The position numbers were made by a program, and so were the translations under genes. From NCBI GenBank assembly GCA_964196155.1, contig CAXMRP010000076.1:1-25748 (forward strand): a DNA stretch of 25,748 nt. The letters are read 5' to 3'. Positions 7,373 through 14,262 of the stretch are shown here, piece by piece. The first letter of the stretch is position 1, and every line of letters begins with the position of its first letter. Below the pieces are notes generated by a model. The model had not been told where the DNA came from and ran no database searches. It saw nothing but the letters and a program-made list of their open reading frames with translations. The DNA comes from CAXMRP01 sp964196155 (GTDB lineage: Bacteria; Pseudomonadota; Alphaproteobacteria; Rhizobiales; Afifellaceae).

Positions 7373-8452
7373 TCATGCCTCCAGACGCGCGCCAGACGTC
7401 CCGTCAAACAGGTGAACGTCAGCCGGATTGAAGGCAATTTCCAGGTCCTGCCCGACGGTAAGCCGCGCAGCAACTTCCTCGCGCAACACCATCTTCAACG
7501 TGGCCTCGCGCGCTACAACATCGATAACGGTAACGTCGCCCAGGGGTTCTGTCAGATGGATTTTCGCTGCAAATCGTATCGCATCTGAACCCGCATCTGC
7601 CCCAAGAACAATATCGTGGGGCCGAATGGCTAATGTCAAATCCTGCCCTGCTTCAACGCCCGCCGCGCTCACCGGCTGATCGAGAAACGACAGTGCTACG
7701 CTGCCTGGCGCCGTTGCGCGCCCCGGCAGTAAATTTATTGGCGGTGAGCCCACCATCTGCGCCACATAAGTGTCGCCCGGTTTGGCATAAAGATCCCGCG
7801 GCGTGCCGATTGCCACAACTTTGCCGTCGCGGATAACGCCGACCCGCTCGCCCATGGTCAGCGCTTCCAGCTGGTCCGGCGTGGCGTAGACCATGGTCAT
7901 GCCAAGTTCACGGTGGAGCCGTTTGAATTCCGCGCGCATTTCATGGCGCAGCTTGGCGTCCAGATTGGTCAGCGGCTCGTCGAGCAGCAGGAGTTTTGGC
8001 CGCCCTACAATCGCCCGGCCGATGGCGACGCGTTGTTGTTCGCCCCCTGACAGCGTGCTGGGTTTGCGCTTCAGCGTGTGAGTGACCCGCAAAAGCTCCG
8101 CCACTTCCTGCACCCGCTTGGCAACTTCCGCCCCGGCCACGCCTTCTCGGCGCAGCGGATAGGCGAAGTTTTGCTCGACGGTCAGGTGGGGATAAAGCGC
8201 AAAGGTCTGGAAGATCATCGCCATGCCGCGCCCCTGCACCGGGGCGTCCGTCACATCGACGCCGTCAAATTCAACAGTTCCCGCAGACAGCTCCTCCAGC
8301 CCGGCAATGGCCCGCAGCGTCGTGGTCTTGCCCGAAGACGAGGGGCCGAGCAGGCACAGGAACTCGCCATCGGCGACATCGAAGCTCATCCCGTCAAGGG
8401 CTGTGACCGAGCCGAAATCCCGACGAAGGCCGCTGACTTTCAGTTCAGACAT
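7373..8452 (-). CDS. Sugar ABC transporter ATP-binding protein 2 (H-loop His replaced by Pro)
   Basis: 359 residues, MalK/UgpC type with an N-terminal nucleotide-binding domain and a C-terminal TOBE-like domain (about 240-355). Walker A GPSSSGKT is at 36-43, the Q-loop is Q82, a canonical signature LSGGE is at 134-138, and Walker B ends in D158-E159. The H-loop normally reads THDQ; here it is TPDQ with P202 (codon CCG), so the gamma-phosphate-sensing His is missing. ATPase 1 has the opposite pattern, suggesting a heterodimer with one proficient ATP site. It is the first transporter gene after the regulator, with 75 bp before the binding-protein gene. TPDQ-like H-loops also occur in some other proteobacterial sugar ATPases (from memory), so this may be a subfamily trait rather than a fresh mutation. 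Confidence 0.92.
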   Translation of the reverse strand: MSELKVSGLRRDFGSVTALDGMSFDVADGEFLCLLGPSSSGKTTTLRAIAGLEELSAGTVEFDGVDVTDAPVQGRGMAMIFQTFALYPHLTVEQNFAYPLRREGVAGAEVAKRVQEVAELLRVTHTLKRKPSTLSGGEQQRVAIGRAIVGRPKLLLLDEPLTNLDAKLRHEMRAEFKRLHRELGMTMVYATPDQLEALTMGERVGVIRDGKVVAIGTPRDLYAKPGDTYVAQMVGSPPINLLPGRATAPGSVALSFLDQPVSAAGVEAGQDLTLAIRPHDIVLGADAGSDAIRFAAKIHLTEPLGDVTVIDVVAREATLKMVLREEVAARLTVGQDLEIAFNPADVHLFDGTSGARLEA

Positions 8453-8630
8453 TCAACAATTCCATCCGTGGACCTGCGAGGCAATCCGGTTCGGACAACA
8501 AATTGATATCCATGACCTTGATGTTAGGCCGGCCTGTATTCGTCATCGCAATTGCCGGCAATTTCGCCGGTCCATTCTTGTTGCCACTGCCGCGTGGTTT
8601 CTTTTTGAGCCCCTGGACGCCGAATGTCAT
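8445..8630 (-). CDS. Possible small ORF bridging the regulator and ABC ATPase 2
   Basis: A 61-codon reading frame exactly fills the gap between tetR and ATPase 2. Its ATG overlaps the regulator stop by 4 nt (ATGA), and its TGA lies just inside the ATPase 2 gene, overlapping it by 8 nt. The product would be a basic, Lys/Asn/Pro-rich peptide (LKKKPRGSGNKNGPAKL) with no recognisable domain, signal or helix. Third-position GC is moderate (about 60% by my count), compatible with coding but not proof. The overlaps at both ends favour a translated linker that carries ribosomes from tetR into the transporter genes. The alternative is a simple 174-bp leader that happens to be open; it also holds an ATTGATAT sequence (8502-8509) shared with the tetR operator region. 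Confidence 0.3.
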   Translation of the reverse strand: MTFGVQGLKKKPRGSGNKNGPAKLPAIAMTNTGRPNIKVMDINLLSEPDCLAGPRMELLNV

Positions 8631-9292
8631 GTCTTCGACAGCTCCTTGGTATTCCGGATTGCCTGCGCGTTCAACAGTGTGCTTTGGATCAGCGCCCGCG
8701 CCGCCGATACCGGGATATTGGAAGCGGCCTCGCCTTCCAGCCCGAAAAAATCATACAAAATGACCAGCGCTTCGACACCGAACAACAGGGAAAGGCCCTG
8801 GATGAGCCGGTCAAACTCGACTGTTGTAAGTTGGTCACGCAGCGGCTCAGCAGCTTCGCGCAGGAGCGCGATGCGATAACCACGCTTGAACGGCGGTTCC
8901 TCGCCTAACGTGCCGGCCTGTTGCTGCGCCCATTGGTCCAGTGACAGGTTCAGCGCGGCACGGAATGTCGATTCAAATTCGCAAATTCGCGGGAACGAAC
9001 TTTCAAGAAGGTCAGCAACCCGCGCCTCGCCATCCTCAAGGTCCGACGACCATTCAAGGATCGGGCCCAATCCTTCGCCTACAACGGCTTTCACCAGCGC
9101 CGCCTGGCTTGGAAAATACCGGTATGCGGTTGCCCGTGATACTTCGGCCGCCTCCGCGACATCGTTGACCGATGGCGTCAGTCCGCGCTGCATGAGTCCG
9201 ATAGCGGTCTGCAATATCAAGCGCCGCGTCCGGGCTCTCGGCCCGGTTTCCGTTGCAAGATCAGCCGGTTGCGCTTGACTTGATACTGTCAT
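8627..9292 (-). CDS. TetR/AcrR-family transcriptional regulator
   Basis: From the ATG at 9292 the product has 221 residues, typical for TetR. The helix-turn-helix is at about residues 42-66 (VNDVAEAAEVSRATAYRYF), followed by a helical ligand-binding domain whose C-terminus (RLIQGLSLLFGVEALVIL) would form the dimer interface. Longer starts exist (ATG at 9316 and further upstream), but they add a low-complexity N-terminus that overlaps the divergent promoter region. No Shine-Dalgarno precedes the 9292 ATG; a promoter-like pair ends 6 nt before it, so the mRNA may be leaderless. An inverted repeat (9280-9297) covers the start codon and is a likely autoregulatory operator. Its position between the two divergent operons makes it the probable local regulator; the effector is presumably the sugar or an intermediate. 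Confidence 0.88.
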   Translation of the reverse strand: MTVSSQAQPADLATETGPRARTRRLILQTAIGLMQRGLTPSVNDVAEAAEVSRATAYRYFPSQAALVKAVVGEGLGPILEWSSDLEDGEARVADLLESSFPRICEFESTFRAALNLSLDQWAQQQAGTLGEEPPFKRGYRIALLREAAEPLRDQLTTVEFDRLIQGLSLLFGVEALVILYDFFGLEGEAASNIPVSAARALIQSTLLNAQAIRNTKELSKT

Positions 9293-9297
9293 ATCAA
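9280..9297. promoter_or_regulatory. Candidate TetR operator over the tetR start codon
   Basis: TTGATA-ctgtca-TATCAA is a perfect 6-bp inverted repeat with a 6-bp spacer, a geometry usual for TetR-family operators. It covers the tetR initiation codon (9290-9292) and the expected transcription start, so a bound dimer would block tetR expression. The 8-mer ATTGATAT within it recurs at 8502-8509 in front of ABC ATPase 2. The repeat is seen; the binding is inferred. Confidence 0.45.
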
Positions 9298-9298
9298 T

Positions 9299-9327
9299 AC
9301 GATACGGCTGTCTCATAAAGAATGCAA
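9299..9327 (-). promoter_or_regulatory. Possible tetR promoter producing a leaderless transcript
   Basis: On the minus strand TTGCAT (-35-like, 9322-9327) and TATCGT (-10-like, 9299-9304) are separated by exactly 17 nt. The -10 ends 6 nt before the tetR ATG at 9292, which would put transcription start at or next to the A of the ATG. Each hexamer is only a partial match to the sigma-70 consensus, so confidence is modest. Confidence 0.35.
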
Positions 9328-9360
9328 CCGGTTTGTCGGTTTGGGGCGGCGGTCTTGAAT

Positions 9361-9396
9361 TTGCGCTCGTCAGATTGAATTGATCTGCCTGCGCAA
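9361..9396 (+). promoter_or_regulatory. Imperfect stem-loop or dyad just upstream of the Tm-1-like gene
   Basis: TTGCGC (9361-9366) pairs with GCGCAA (9391-9396), and inside it CAGAT (9371-9375) pairs with ATCTG (9383-9387), separated by a 4x3 internal loop and closed by a 7-nt loop. The ribosome binding sequence AAGGGG (9395-9400) begins in the outer arm, so folding could partly mask translation of the rightward operon. As DNA the dyad could equally be an operator for the divergent regulator. Both readings are inference. Confidence 0.42.
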
Positions 9397-9408
9397 GGGG
9401 ACAACTGG

Positions 9409-10614
9409 ATGAGTGCGGTTTACATTGTCGGTACGGCGGACACCAAGGGCGAGGAACTCGCTTATGTGAAAGCGTGCGTCGCCGATGCCGGAGCGCGCTC
9501 TGCACTCGTCGATGTGGGAACACGCCAACCGTCGATTGCTGTTGATATCTCAGCCAGCCACGTTGCCGCGTGTCATCCCGATGGTGCCGCCGTGGTTTTG
9601 TCTGGGGATGATCGCGGCGCGGCGGTCGAGGCCATGGGCGAGGCGTTTTCGCGGTTCATCATCGGGTGCGACGATATCGCCGCAATTATCGGAATCGGCG
9701 GCAGCGGCGGGACATCGATCATAACCGCCGGTATGCGCCAGTTGCCGGTCGGATTGCCCAAATTGATGGTGTCGACACTGGCCTCCGGCGATGTTGGCGC
9801 TTTTGTTGGCGCAACCGACCTGACCATGATGCATTCGGTCACGGACATTGCCGGCCTCAATCGCATCAGCCGAACGGTCTTGCGCAACGCCGCCTATGCT
9901 GCCGCCGGCATGGCCCGCGCGCCCCGGATGGCGGTGGCGGAGGTGGCAGCGGGAAAGCTGGCGATTGGCCTGACCATGTTCGGGGTTACAACACCGTGCG
10001 TGACCCAGGCTGTTGAACTGCTCGACAACACGTATGATTGTCTCGTCTTCCACGCCACCGGAACCGGCGGTCAGGCCATGGAAAAGCTCATTGACAGCGG
10101 CATGATTTCCGCCGTCATCGACGCAACGACAACGGAAGTCTGTGATCATTTGTTCGGCGGCGTCCTCAGCGCTGGGCCGGACAGATTGGGCGCCATCGCC
10201 CGATCCGGCATACCCTATGTCGGCTCGCTCGGCGCCGTGGACATGATCAATTTCTGGGCGCCGGACAGCGTTCCCTCGCAGTTCGCTGGCCGAACATTCT
10301 ACCACCACAATCCTAACGTCACGCTGATGCGCACAACCGCGGAGGAAAACCGCCAGATCGGCAAATGGATCGGCGAACGGCTCAACAATTGCGCCGGCCC
10401 GGTCCGTCTATTGATACCGGAAAAGGGCGTCTCCGCACTCGATATCGACGGCGGCGCATTCTTCGATCCGCAAGCCGACGCGGCATTGTTCGAGGCGCTG
10501 GACGAGACTCTGCAGCAAACCGAGGCGCGGCGTCTGATCCGCTTACCATTGCACATCAACGATCCGGAATTTTCGACCGAACTGGTCAACCAGTTCAAAC
10601 AGATTGCAACATGA
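9409..10614 (+). CDS. Tm-1-like ATP-binding protein (UPF0261 family)
   Basis: 401 residues, the normal length for UPF0261. The family is the bacterial counterpart of the N-terminal domain of the tomato antiviral protein Tm-1, which binds nucleotide; its enzymatic role in bacteria is not established to my knowledge. Visible features are the N-terminal VGTADTKGEELAYV motif, a glycine-rich loop GIGGSGGTSI at about 95-104, the conserved segment around TLASGDVGAFVGATDLTMM (about 123-141), a central GVTTPCV motif and a C-terminal domain with FYHHNPNVTLMRTT and LIPEKGVS. It opens the rightward operon with a good ribosome binding site (AAGGGG, 8 nt before the ATG). Ten bases separate it from the TIM-barrel gene, its usual partner. 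It probably acts in the cytosol on a sugar-derived intermediate, but this is inferred from context only. Confidence 0.9.
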   Translation: MSAVYIVGTADTKGEELAYVKACVADAGARSALVDVGTRQPSIAVDISASHVAACHPDGAAVVLSGDDRGAAVEAMGEAFSRFIIGCDDIAAIIGIGGSGGTSIITAGMRQLPVGLPKLMVSTLASGDVGAFVGATDLTMMHSVTDIAGLNRISRTVLRNAAYAAAGMARAPRMAVAEVAAGKLAIGLTMFGVTTPCVTQAVELLDNTYDCLVFHATGTGGQAMEKLIDSGMISAVIDATTTEVCDHLFGGVLSAGPDRLGAIARSGIPYVGSLGAVDMINFWAPDSVPSQFAGRTFYHHNPNVTLMRTTAEENRQIGKWIGERLNNCAGPVRLLIPEKGVSALDIDGGAFFDPQADAALFEALDETLQQTEARRLIRLPLHINDPEFSTELVNQFKQIAT

Positions 10615-10624
10615 GAACCCAGCT

Positions 10625-11458
10625 ATGGCCTTGATTGATCGTACCGAACTGCTTGCGAAATTTCAGGCCATGGTGCGCGATGGTGTGCCGATCGTCGGCG
10701 GCGGCGCCGGCACCGGCCTTTCCGCCAAATGCGAGGAAGCCGGTGGCATCGATCTGATCATCATCTATAATTCTGGCCGCTACCGCATGGCCGGACGCGG
10801 CTCGGCTGCCGGCCTGTTGGCCTATGGCAATGCCAACGAGATCGTCGTCGATATGGCCCGCGAAGTGCTGCCGGTGGTCAAGGCGACACCGGTTTTGGCC
10901 GGCGTCAACGGAACCGATCCCTTCATGCTGATGCCGCAATTTCTGGCCGAGTTGAAGGCGATGGGCTTTTCCGGTGTGCAGAATTTCCCCACAATCGGCC
11001 TGTTCGATGGCGCCATGCGCGCCAGCTTTGAAGAGACCGGCATGGGTTACGGCCTTGAGGTCGACATGATCGCCGCCGCCCATGAACTCGACCTGTTGAC
11101 GACGCCCTACGCCTTCGACGCCGATGAGGCTTCAGAAATGACCCGCGCCGGCGCCGATATTGTTGTTGCCCATATGGGCGTGACAACCGGCGGCTCGATT
11201 GGTGCGTCCTCGGCAATGACCATCGATGCCTGTGTCGCCGAGATCGATGCCATCGCCGACGCGGCGCTGAGCGTTCGCGACGATGTCATCGTCCTTTGCC
11301 ATGGCGGTCCGATCGCCATGCCCGCGGACGCCGAGTATATCCTTCGGCATTGCAACCATTGCCATGGCTTCTTTGGTGCATCGAGCATGGAACGGTTGCC
11401 GGTGGAAACCGCGCTTGTGGCGCAAACCAGAGCGTTCAAGGCAATAAAAAGGTCATAA
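10625..11458 (+). CDS. PEP-hydrolase-family TIM-barrel protein (Tm-1 C-terminal-like)
   Basis: 277 residues from the ATG at 10625; an in-frame TTG at 10604 would overlap the previous gene and is less likely. The sequence fits the family annotated as phosphoenolpyruvate hydrolase/TIM-barrel signal-transduction protein. Typical elements are PIVGGGAGTGLSAKCEEAGG near the N-terminus, the YNSGRYRMAGRGS loop, ATPVLAGVNGTDPF, the GVQNFPTIGL strand-loop and a C-terminal CHGGPI followed by GFFGASSMERLP. In plant and fungal Tm-1 proteins a UPF0261 domain is fused to such a barrel; here the two are adjacent genes in the same order. The substrate is unknown. Family members are related to PEP mutase-like lyases, so a C-C or C-O bond reaction on a 2-oxo or enol substrate is a reasonable guess. 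Confidence 0.87.
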   Translation: MALIDRTELLAKFQAMVRDGVPIVGGGAGTGLSAKCEEAGGIDLIIIYNSGRYRMAGRGSAAGLLAYGNANEIVVDMAREVLPVVKATPVLAGVNGTDPFMLMPQFLAELKAMGFSGVQNFPTIGLFDGAMRASFEETGMGYGLEVDMIAAAHELDLLTTPYAFDADEASEMTRAGADIVVAHMGVTTGGSIGASSAMTIDACVAEIDAIADAALSVRDDVIVLCHGGPIAMPADAEYILRHCNHCHGFFGASSMERLPVETALVAQTRAFKAIKRS

Positions 11459-11524
11459 CCTGAAACAGCCTGTGAAATGCACGTGAGGAATTCCGTGCAA
11501 TAGGCAAGAGAAGGGCAAAGGAAA

Positions 11525-11926
11525 ATGAACGGCAAATTTACAATCGCCGACAAGATCGATCCCGAGGTGCTGGACTGGGGCCAATTGCGCTGGCTCAGCC
11601 ATCCGTTATCGACCGGTGCGCGACAACTGACGGTCATCGACGTGTCGCTTGCCCCGGGCAAGGGGCACAATTTCCACAAGCACCCGGATCAAGAAGAAGT
11701 GTTGTATGTCGTCGCCGGCAAGGTTGAACAGTGGGTCGATCGGGAAATAAAGATTCTTGGTCCGGGAGATAGCGCATTCGTGCCCGCCGACATGGTGCAC
11801 GCCTCGTTCAATGCTGGCGATACCGATGCCAAGATAATCGCCATTTTGGGACCATGCGTAGGTGAGGGCGGCTATGAGCTAGTCGATATGGCTGCCCAGG
11901 CACCGTGGAAATCCATGCGGGATTGA
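11525..11926 (+). CDS. Small cupin-domain protein
   Basis: 133 residues forming one cupin beta-barrel. Motif 1 is visible as GHNFHKHPDQEEVLYVVAG (about 47-65), with metal ligands H51, H53 and E57 or E58. Motif 2 is GPGDSAFVPADMVHASFN (about 79-96), with the fourth ligand H92. A good ribosome binding site (AAAGGA) precedes the ATG, and a 6-bp inverted repeat (TGCACG/CGTGCA, 11478-11499) lies in the 66-bp gap before it. Cupins in sugar operons are often isomerases, lyases or metal-dependent auxiliary proteins; which of these applies cannot be told from the sequence. It is co-directional with the Tm-1-like pair and the downstream isomerase and dehydrogenase. Confidence 0.85.
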   Translation: MNGKFTIADKIDPEVLDWGQLRWLSHPLSTGARQLTVIDVSLAPGKGHNFHKHPDQEEVLYVVAGKVEQWVDREIKILGPGDSAFVPADMVHASFNAGDTDAKIIAILGPCVGEGGYELVDMAAQAPWKSMRD

Positions 11927-11951
11927 GTTAGATAGTCTTGGGGCTGAACAC

Positions 11952-11957
11952 TATAAT
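11952..11957 (+). promoter_or_regulatory. Perfect -10 box (TATAAT) in an AT-rich gap, possible internal promoter
   Basis: TATAAT lies within the unusually AT-rich run CTATAATAATAATAACAATA between the cupin and isomerase genes, 34 nt before the isomerase ATG. No good -35 hexamer sits 16-18 nt upstream (TTAGAT at 11928-11933 is the closest). A weak internal promoter for the second half of the operon is possible; the match could also be chance in an AT-rich spacer. Confidence 0.25.
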
Positions 11958-11991
11958 AATAATAACAATATGAATGCGGGGAGACGAAGCG

Positions 11992-13035
11992 ATGTCGAAT
12001 ATTTTTCCAAAACTGCACAATGCCATGTGGCCGGGTCTGGTTGGCAAGGGCGAAGACTCCGAACCTGTCATCCCGCTTGACACGCTTTTGCAACTCACCG
12101 CGAATGCGGAAGTGGATGGCGTAAAATTTGACGGTGTCGATCTGTTCGTCACGGCACCGCATTTCGACATCGACAGCGACCCGGACGCCGTCAAGAAAAT
12201 GGCCGATCATATCGGCGGCTATGGCCTGGCGGTCGGCTCGTTCGTTGCCCCGATCTGGGGTGGCGCCGGCGGCGGATCGGCCATGGGATCCCAGGACGAT
12301 CGCGACGCTTTTTTGACACAGGTCCGCAAGGCCTGTGCCATCGGCAAGCAGATGCGCGATCTTGGTATTCGGCAAACAGGCGGTGTGCGCATCGATTCAT
12401 CTGTAAGCGTTGCGGAATGGGACGCCGATCCCGATGCCAATACCCGGCGCATCGCCGACACTTTTTCCGCCGCAGTGGATATTGCCGAGGATCATGGTGA
12501 GTTCCTCGTCGCCGAAGGCGAAATCTGCTGGGGTGGCATGCATTCCTGGCGCGAAATGGTGAAACTTCTGGAGATGGTCAATCGGCCCGGAAGCTTGGGT
12601 TTTCAGGCGGACATGGCCCATTCGATGCTCTACACACTGGGATATAATGCCGAAGACGACCGCATTCTTCCCGACGATTTCGACTGGTCCGATACCGAAG
12701 CGTTGGATTATGCCTACCGAACAGTCGCCGACACGCTGCGCCAGTGGACGCTGGACTTTCACGTCGCCCAAAACGATGGAACCGTATTCGGCTCCGGCGA
12801 TCATGAAAAAACCGGCCGCCATTGCCTGGTGAATGATCCCGATGGTCGGCTGGATATCGCCAAACACGCTGGCTATTGGCTGCGCGACAGCAGTGGTAAT
12901 CTTACAAAGAAGATGCGGCATATCTGCTGGGACGGTTGCATGTTCCCCAACTCGGTCATGGAAGACCAGCAAACCTGGAACGATATCCTTGGCGCCATGA
13001 TCAAGGTACGCGACGCCCACGGTTGGACCGAATAG
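11992..13035 (+). CDS. Sugar isomerase/epimerase-like TIM-barrel protein
   Basis: 347 residues from the ATG at 11992, chosen because GGGGAGA lies 7 nt upstream; an in-frame ATG at 11974 lacks a site. It belongs to the xylose-isomerase-like TIM-barrel superfamily. Likely metal ligands are E177 (VAEGEICW), D207 (GFQADMAHSM), H247 (LDFHVAQNDG) and possibly D304 (ICWDGCMF). It is longer than the 3-epimerase at 747-1595 and lacks the ENDRG motif, so it is a different subfamily acting on a different step. The next gene is a Gfo/Idh/MocA dehydrogenase; such isomerase-dehydrogenase pairs are common in inositol and rare-sugar pathways, where the dehydrogenase makes a keto sugar that the barrel enzyme isomerises or cleaves. 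The substrate is unknown. Confidence 0.83.
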   Translation: MSNIFPKLHNAMWPGLVGKGEDSEPVIPLDTLLQLTANAEVDGVKFDGVDLFVTAPHFDIDSDPDAVKKMADHIGGYGLAVGSFVAPIWGGAGGGSAMGSQDDRDAFLTQVRKACAIGKQMRDLGIRQTGGVRIDSSVSVAEWDADPDANTRRIADTFSAAVDIAEDHGEFLVAEGEICWGGMHSWREMVKLLEMVNRPGSLGFQADMAHSMLYTLGYNAEDDRILPDDFDWSDTEALDYAYRTVADTLRQWTLDFHVAQNDGTVFGSGDHEKTGRHCLVNDPDGRLDIAKHAGYWLRDSSGNLTKKMRHICWDGCMFPNSVMEDQQTWNDILGAMIKVRDAHGWTE

Positions 13036-13054
13036 CCGAACGAGAGGAATAGAT

Positions 13055-14194
13055 ATGCGCCGCAAGACACTGAATGTCGGAATGATCGGCTACGGCTTTA
13101 TGGGCCGCTGCCATTCCAATGCTTTCCGCACCGTCAGCAATTTTTTCGATGTCAAATATCAGCCGGTCCTGAAAGCCGCCTGTGGTCGCGATGAAAAGGC
13201 AGTTCGCGCCTTTGCCGACCAATGGGGTTACGAGGATATCGAGACCGACTGGCGGGAGCTGATCAAGCGCCCCGATATCGATATCATCGACATTTGCGTG
13301 CCGAATGATTTGCACAAGCCCATCGCCATTGCCGCCGCCAAGGCCGGCAAGATGGTGCTGACCGAAAAGCCTTTGTCGCTGACCACGCGCGAGGGCAACG
13401 CCATGGTCAAGGCGGTGGAAGACGCCGGTGTGCCCAACCTGGTCTGGTACAATTATCGCCGCATGCCGGCGGTGACCATGATCAAGCAGGTCGTCGCCTC
13501 CGGCAAACTTGGCAAGATCTATCACTATCGCGCCAAGTTTTTGCAGGACTGGACGATTTCGCCCGATGTGCCCCAGGGCGGCCCGGGCACCTGGCGGCTC
13601 GATGCCGATGCTGCCGGGTCCGGCGTTACCGGCGATCTTCTGGCCCATTGCATCGATACAGCGATCTGGATCAACGGTCCCATCGACAGCCTGACGGCGA
13701 TGACCGAAACGTTTGTGAAAAAGCGCAAGCACGCCGACACCGGAAAAGTCGCCGATGTCGGAATAGATGATGCCGCCGCCGTCATGTCCCGCTTTGCCAA
13801 TGGCTCGCTCGGGACATTTGAATCCACCCGCTATGCCCGTGGCCACAAGGCGTTGTACACGCTGGAAATCAACGGCGAACACGGCTCTTTGTCCTGGGAT
13901 CTGCATGACCTGAACCGGGTTGGCTGGTTCGATCACAAGGTTGAGGACAAATTCCGTGGCTGGAGTTCAATCCTCGTCACGGATGGTGAACATCCTTACC
14001 TTGGCAACTGGTGGGTGCCCGGTCTGATCATCGGATTTGAGCATTCATTTGTGCACACCGTCGCGGATTTTCTGAACGCGTTGGGCAAGAAAAAGCCCGC
14101 CGCGCCAACATTCCGCGATGCGCTGGAGACGACAAGAATCTGCGATGCCATCATCAAATCCGGCAAGACAGGAAAGTGGCAGACAATCGGATGA
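13055..14194 (+). CDS. Gfo/Idh/MocA-family NAD(P)-dependent oxidoreductase
   Basis: 379 residues. The N-terminal Rossmann fold has MIGYGFMGRCHSNAF with the GxGxxG motif at 12-17; the conserved EKP triad residues are E104-K105-P106 (LTEKPLS), where the Lys is catalytic. The C-terminal substrate domain has GDLLAHCIDTAIW with D194 and H198, matching the D-x3-H catalytic pair of the family. Start ATG at 13055 follows a GAGGAAT ribosome binding site, 19 bp after the isomerase stop. Family members oxidise a sugar or cyclitol hydroxyl to a ketone, so this is the best candidate for the first oxidation step in the pathway encoded by the divergent locus. The substrate is not predictable here. Confidence 0.92.
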   Translation: MRRKTLNVGMIGYGFMGRCHSNAFRTVSNFFDVKYQPVLKAACGRDEKAVRAFADQWGYEDIETDWRELIKRPDIDIIDICVPNDLHKPIAIAAAKAGKMVLTEKPLSLTTREGNAMVKAVEDAGVPNLVWYNYRRMPAVTMIKQVVASGKLGKIYHYRAKFLQDWTISPDVPQGGPGTWRLDADAAGSGVTGDLLAHCIDTAIWINGPIDSLTAMTETFVKKRKHADTGKVADVGIDDAAAVMSRFANGSLGTFESTRYARGHKALYTLEINGEHGSLSWDLHDLNRVGWFDHKVEDKFRGWSSILVTDGEHPYLGNWWVPGLIIGFEHSFVHTVADFLNALGKKKPAAPTFRDALETTRICDAIIKSGKTGKWQTIG

Positions 14195-14232
14195 CGGGAA
14201 TTTCAGAAAATTCTTGAGTACAAACAACACAT

Positions 14233-14245
14233 GCCGCCAGGCGGC
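14233..14245. repeat. GC-rich 13-bp palindrome upstream of the PfpI-like gene
   Basis: GCCGCC-a-GGCGGC is a perfect inverted repeat with a single central base, in the 68-bp gap before the DJ-1/PfpI gene and 5 nt before its GGGGAA ribosome binding site. It could be a protein-binding site or a short RNA hairpin; function unknown. Confidence 0.35.
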
Positions 14246-14262
14246 GCACCGGGGAATTGGGT

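Noticed and set aside
13001..13936. Minus-strand ORF of 311 codons opposite the Gfo/Idh/MocA gene
   Set aside because: Same shadow effect; the plus-strand frame has GxGxxG, EKP and D-x3-H motifs and a proper ribosome binding site.
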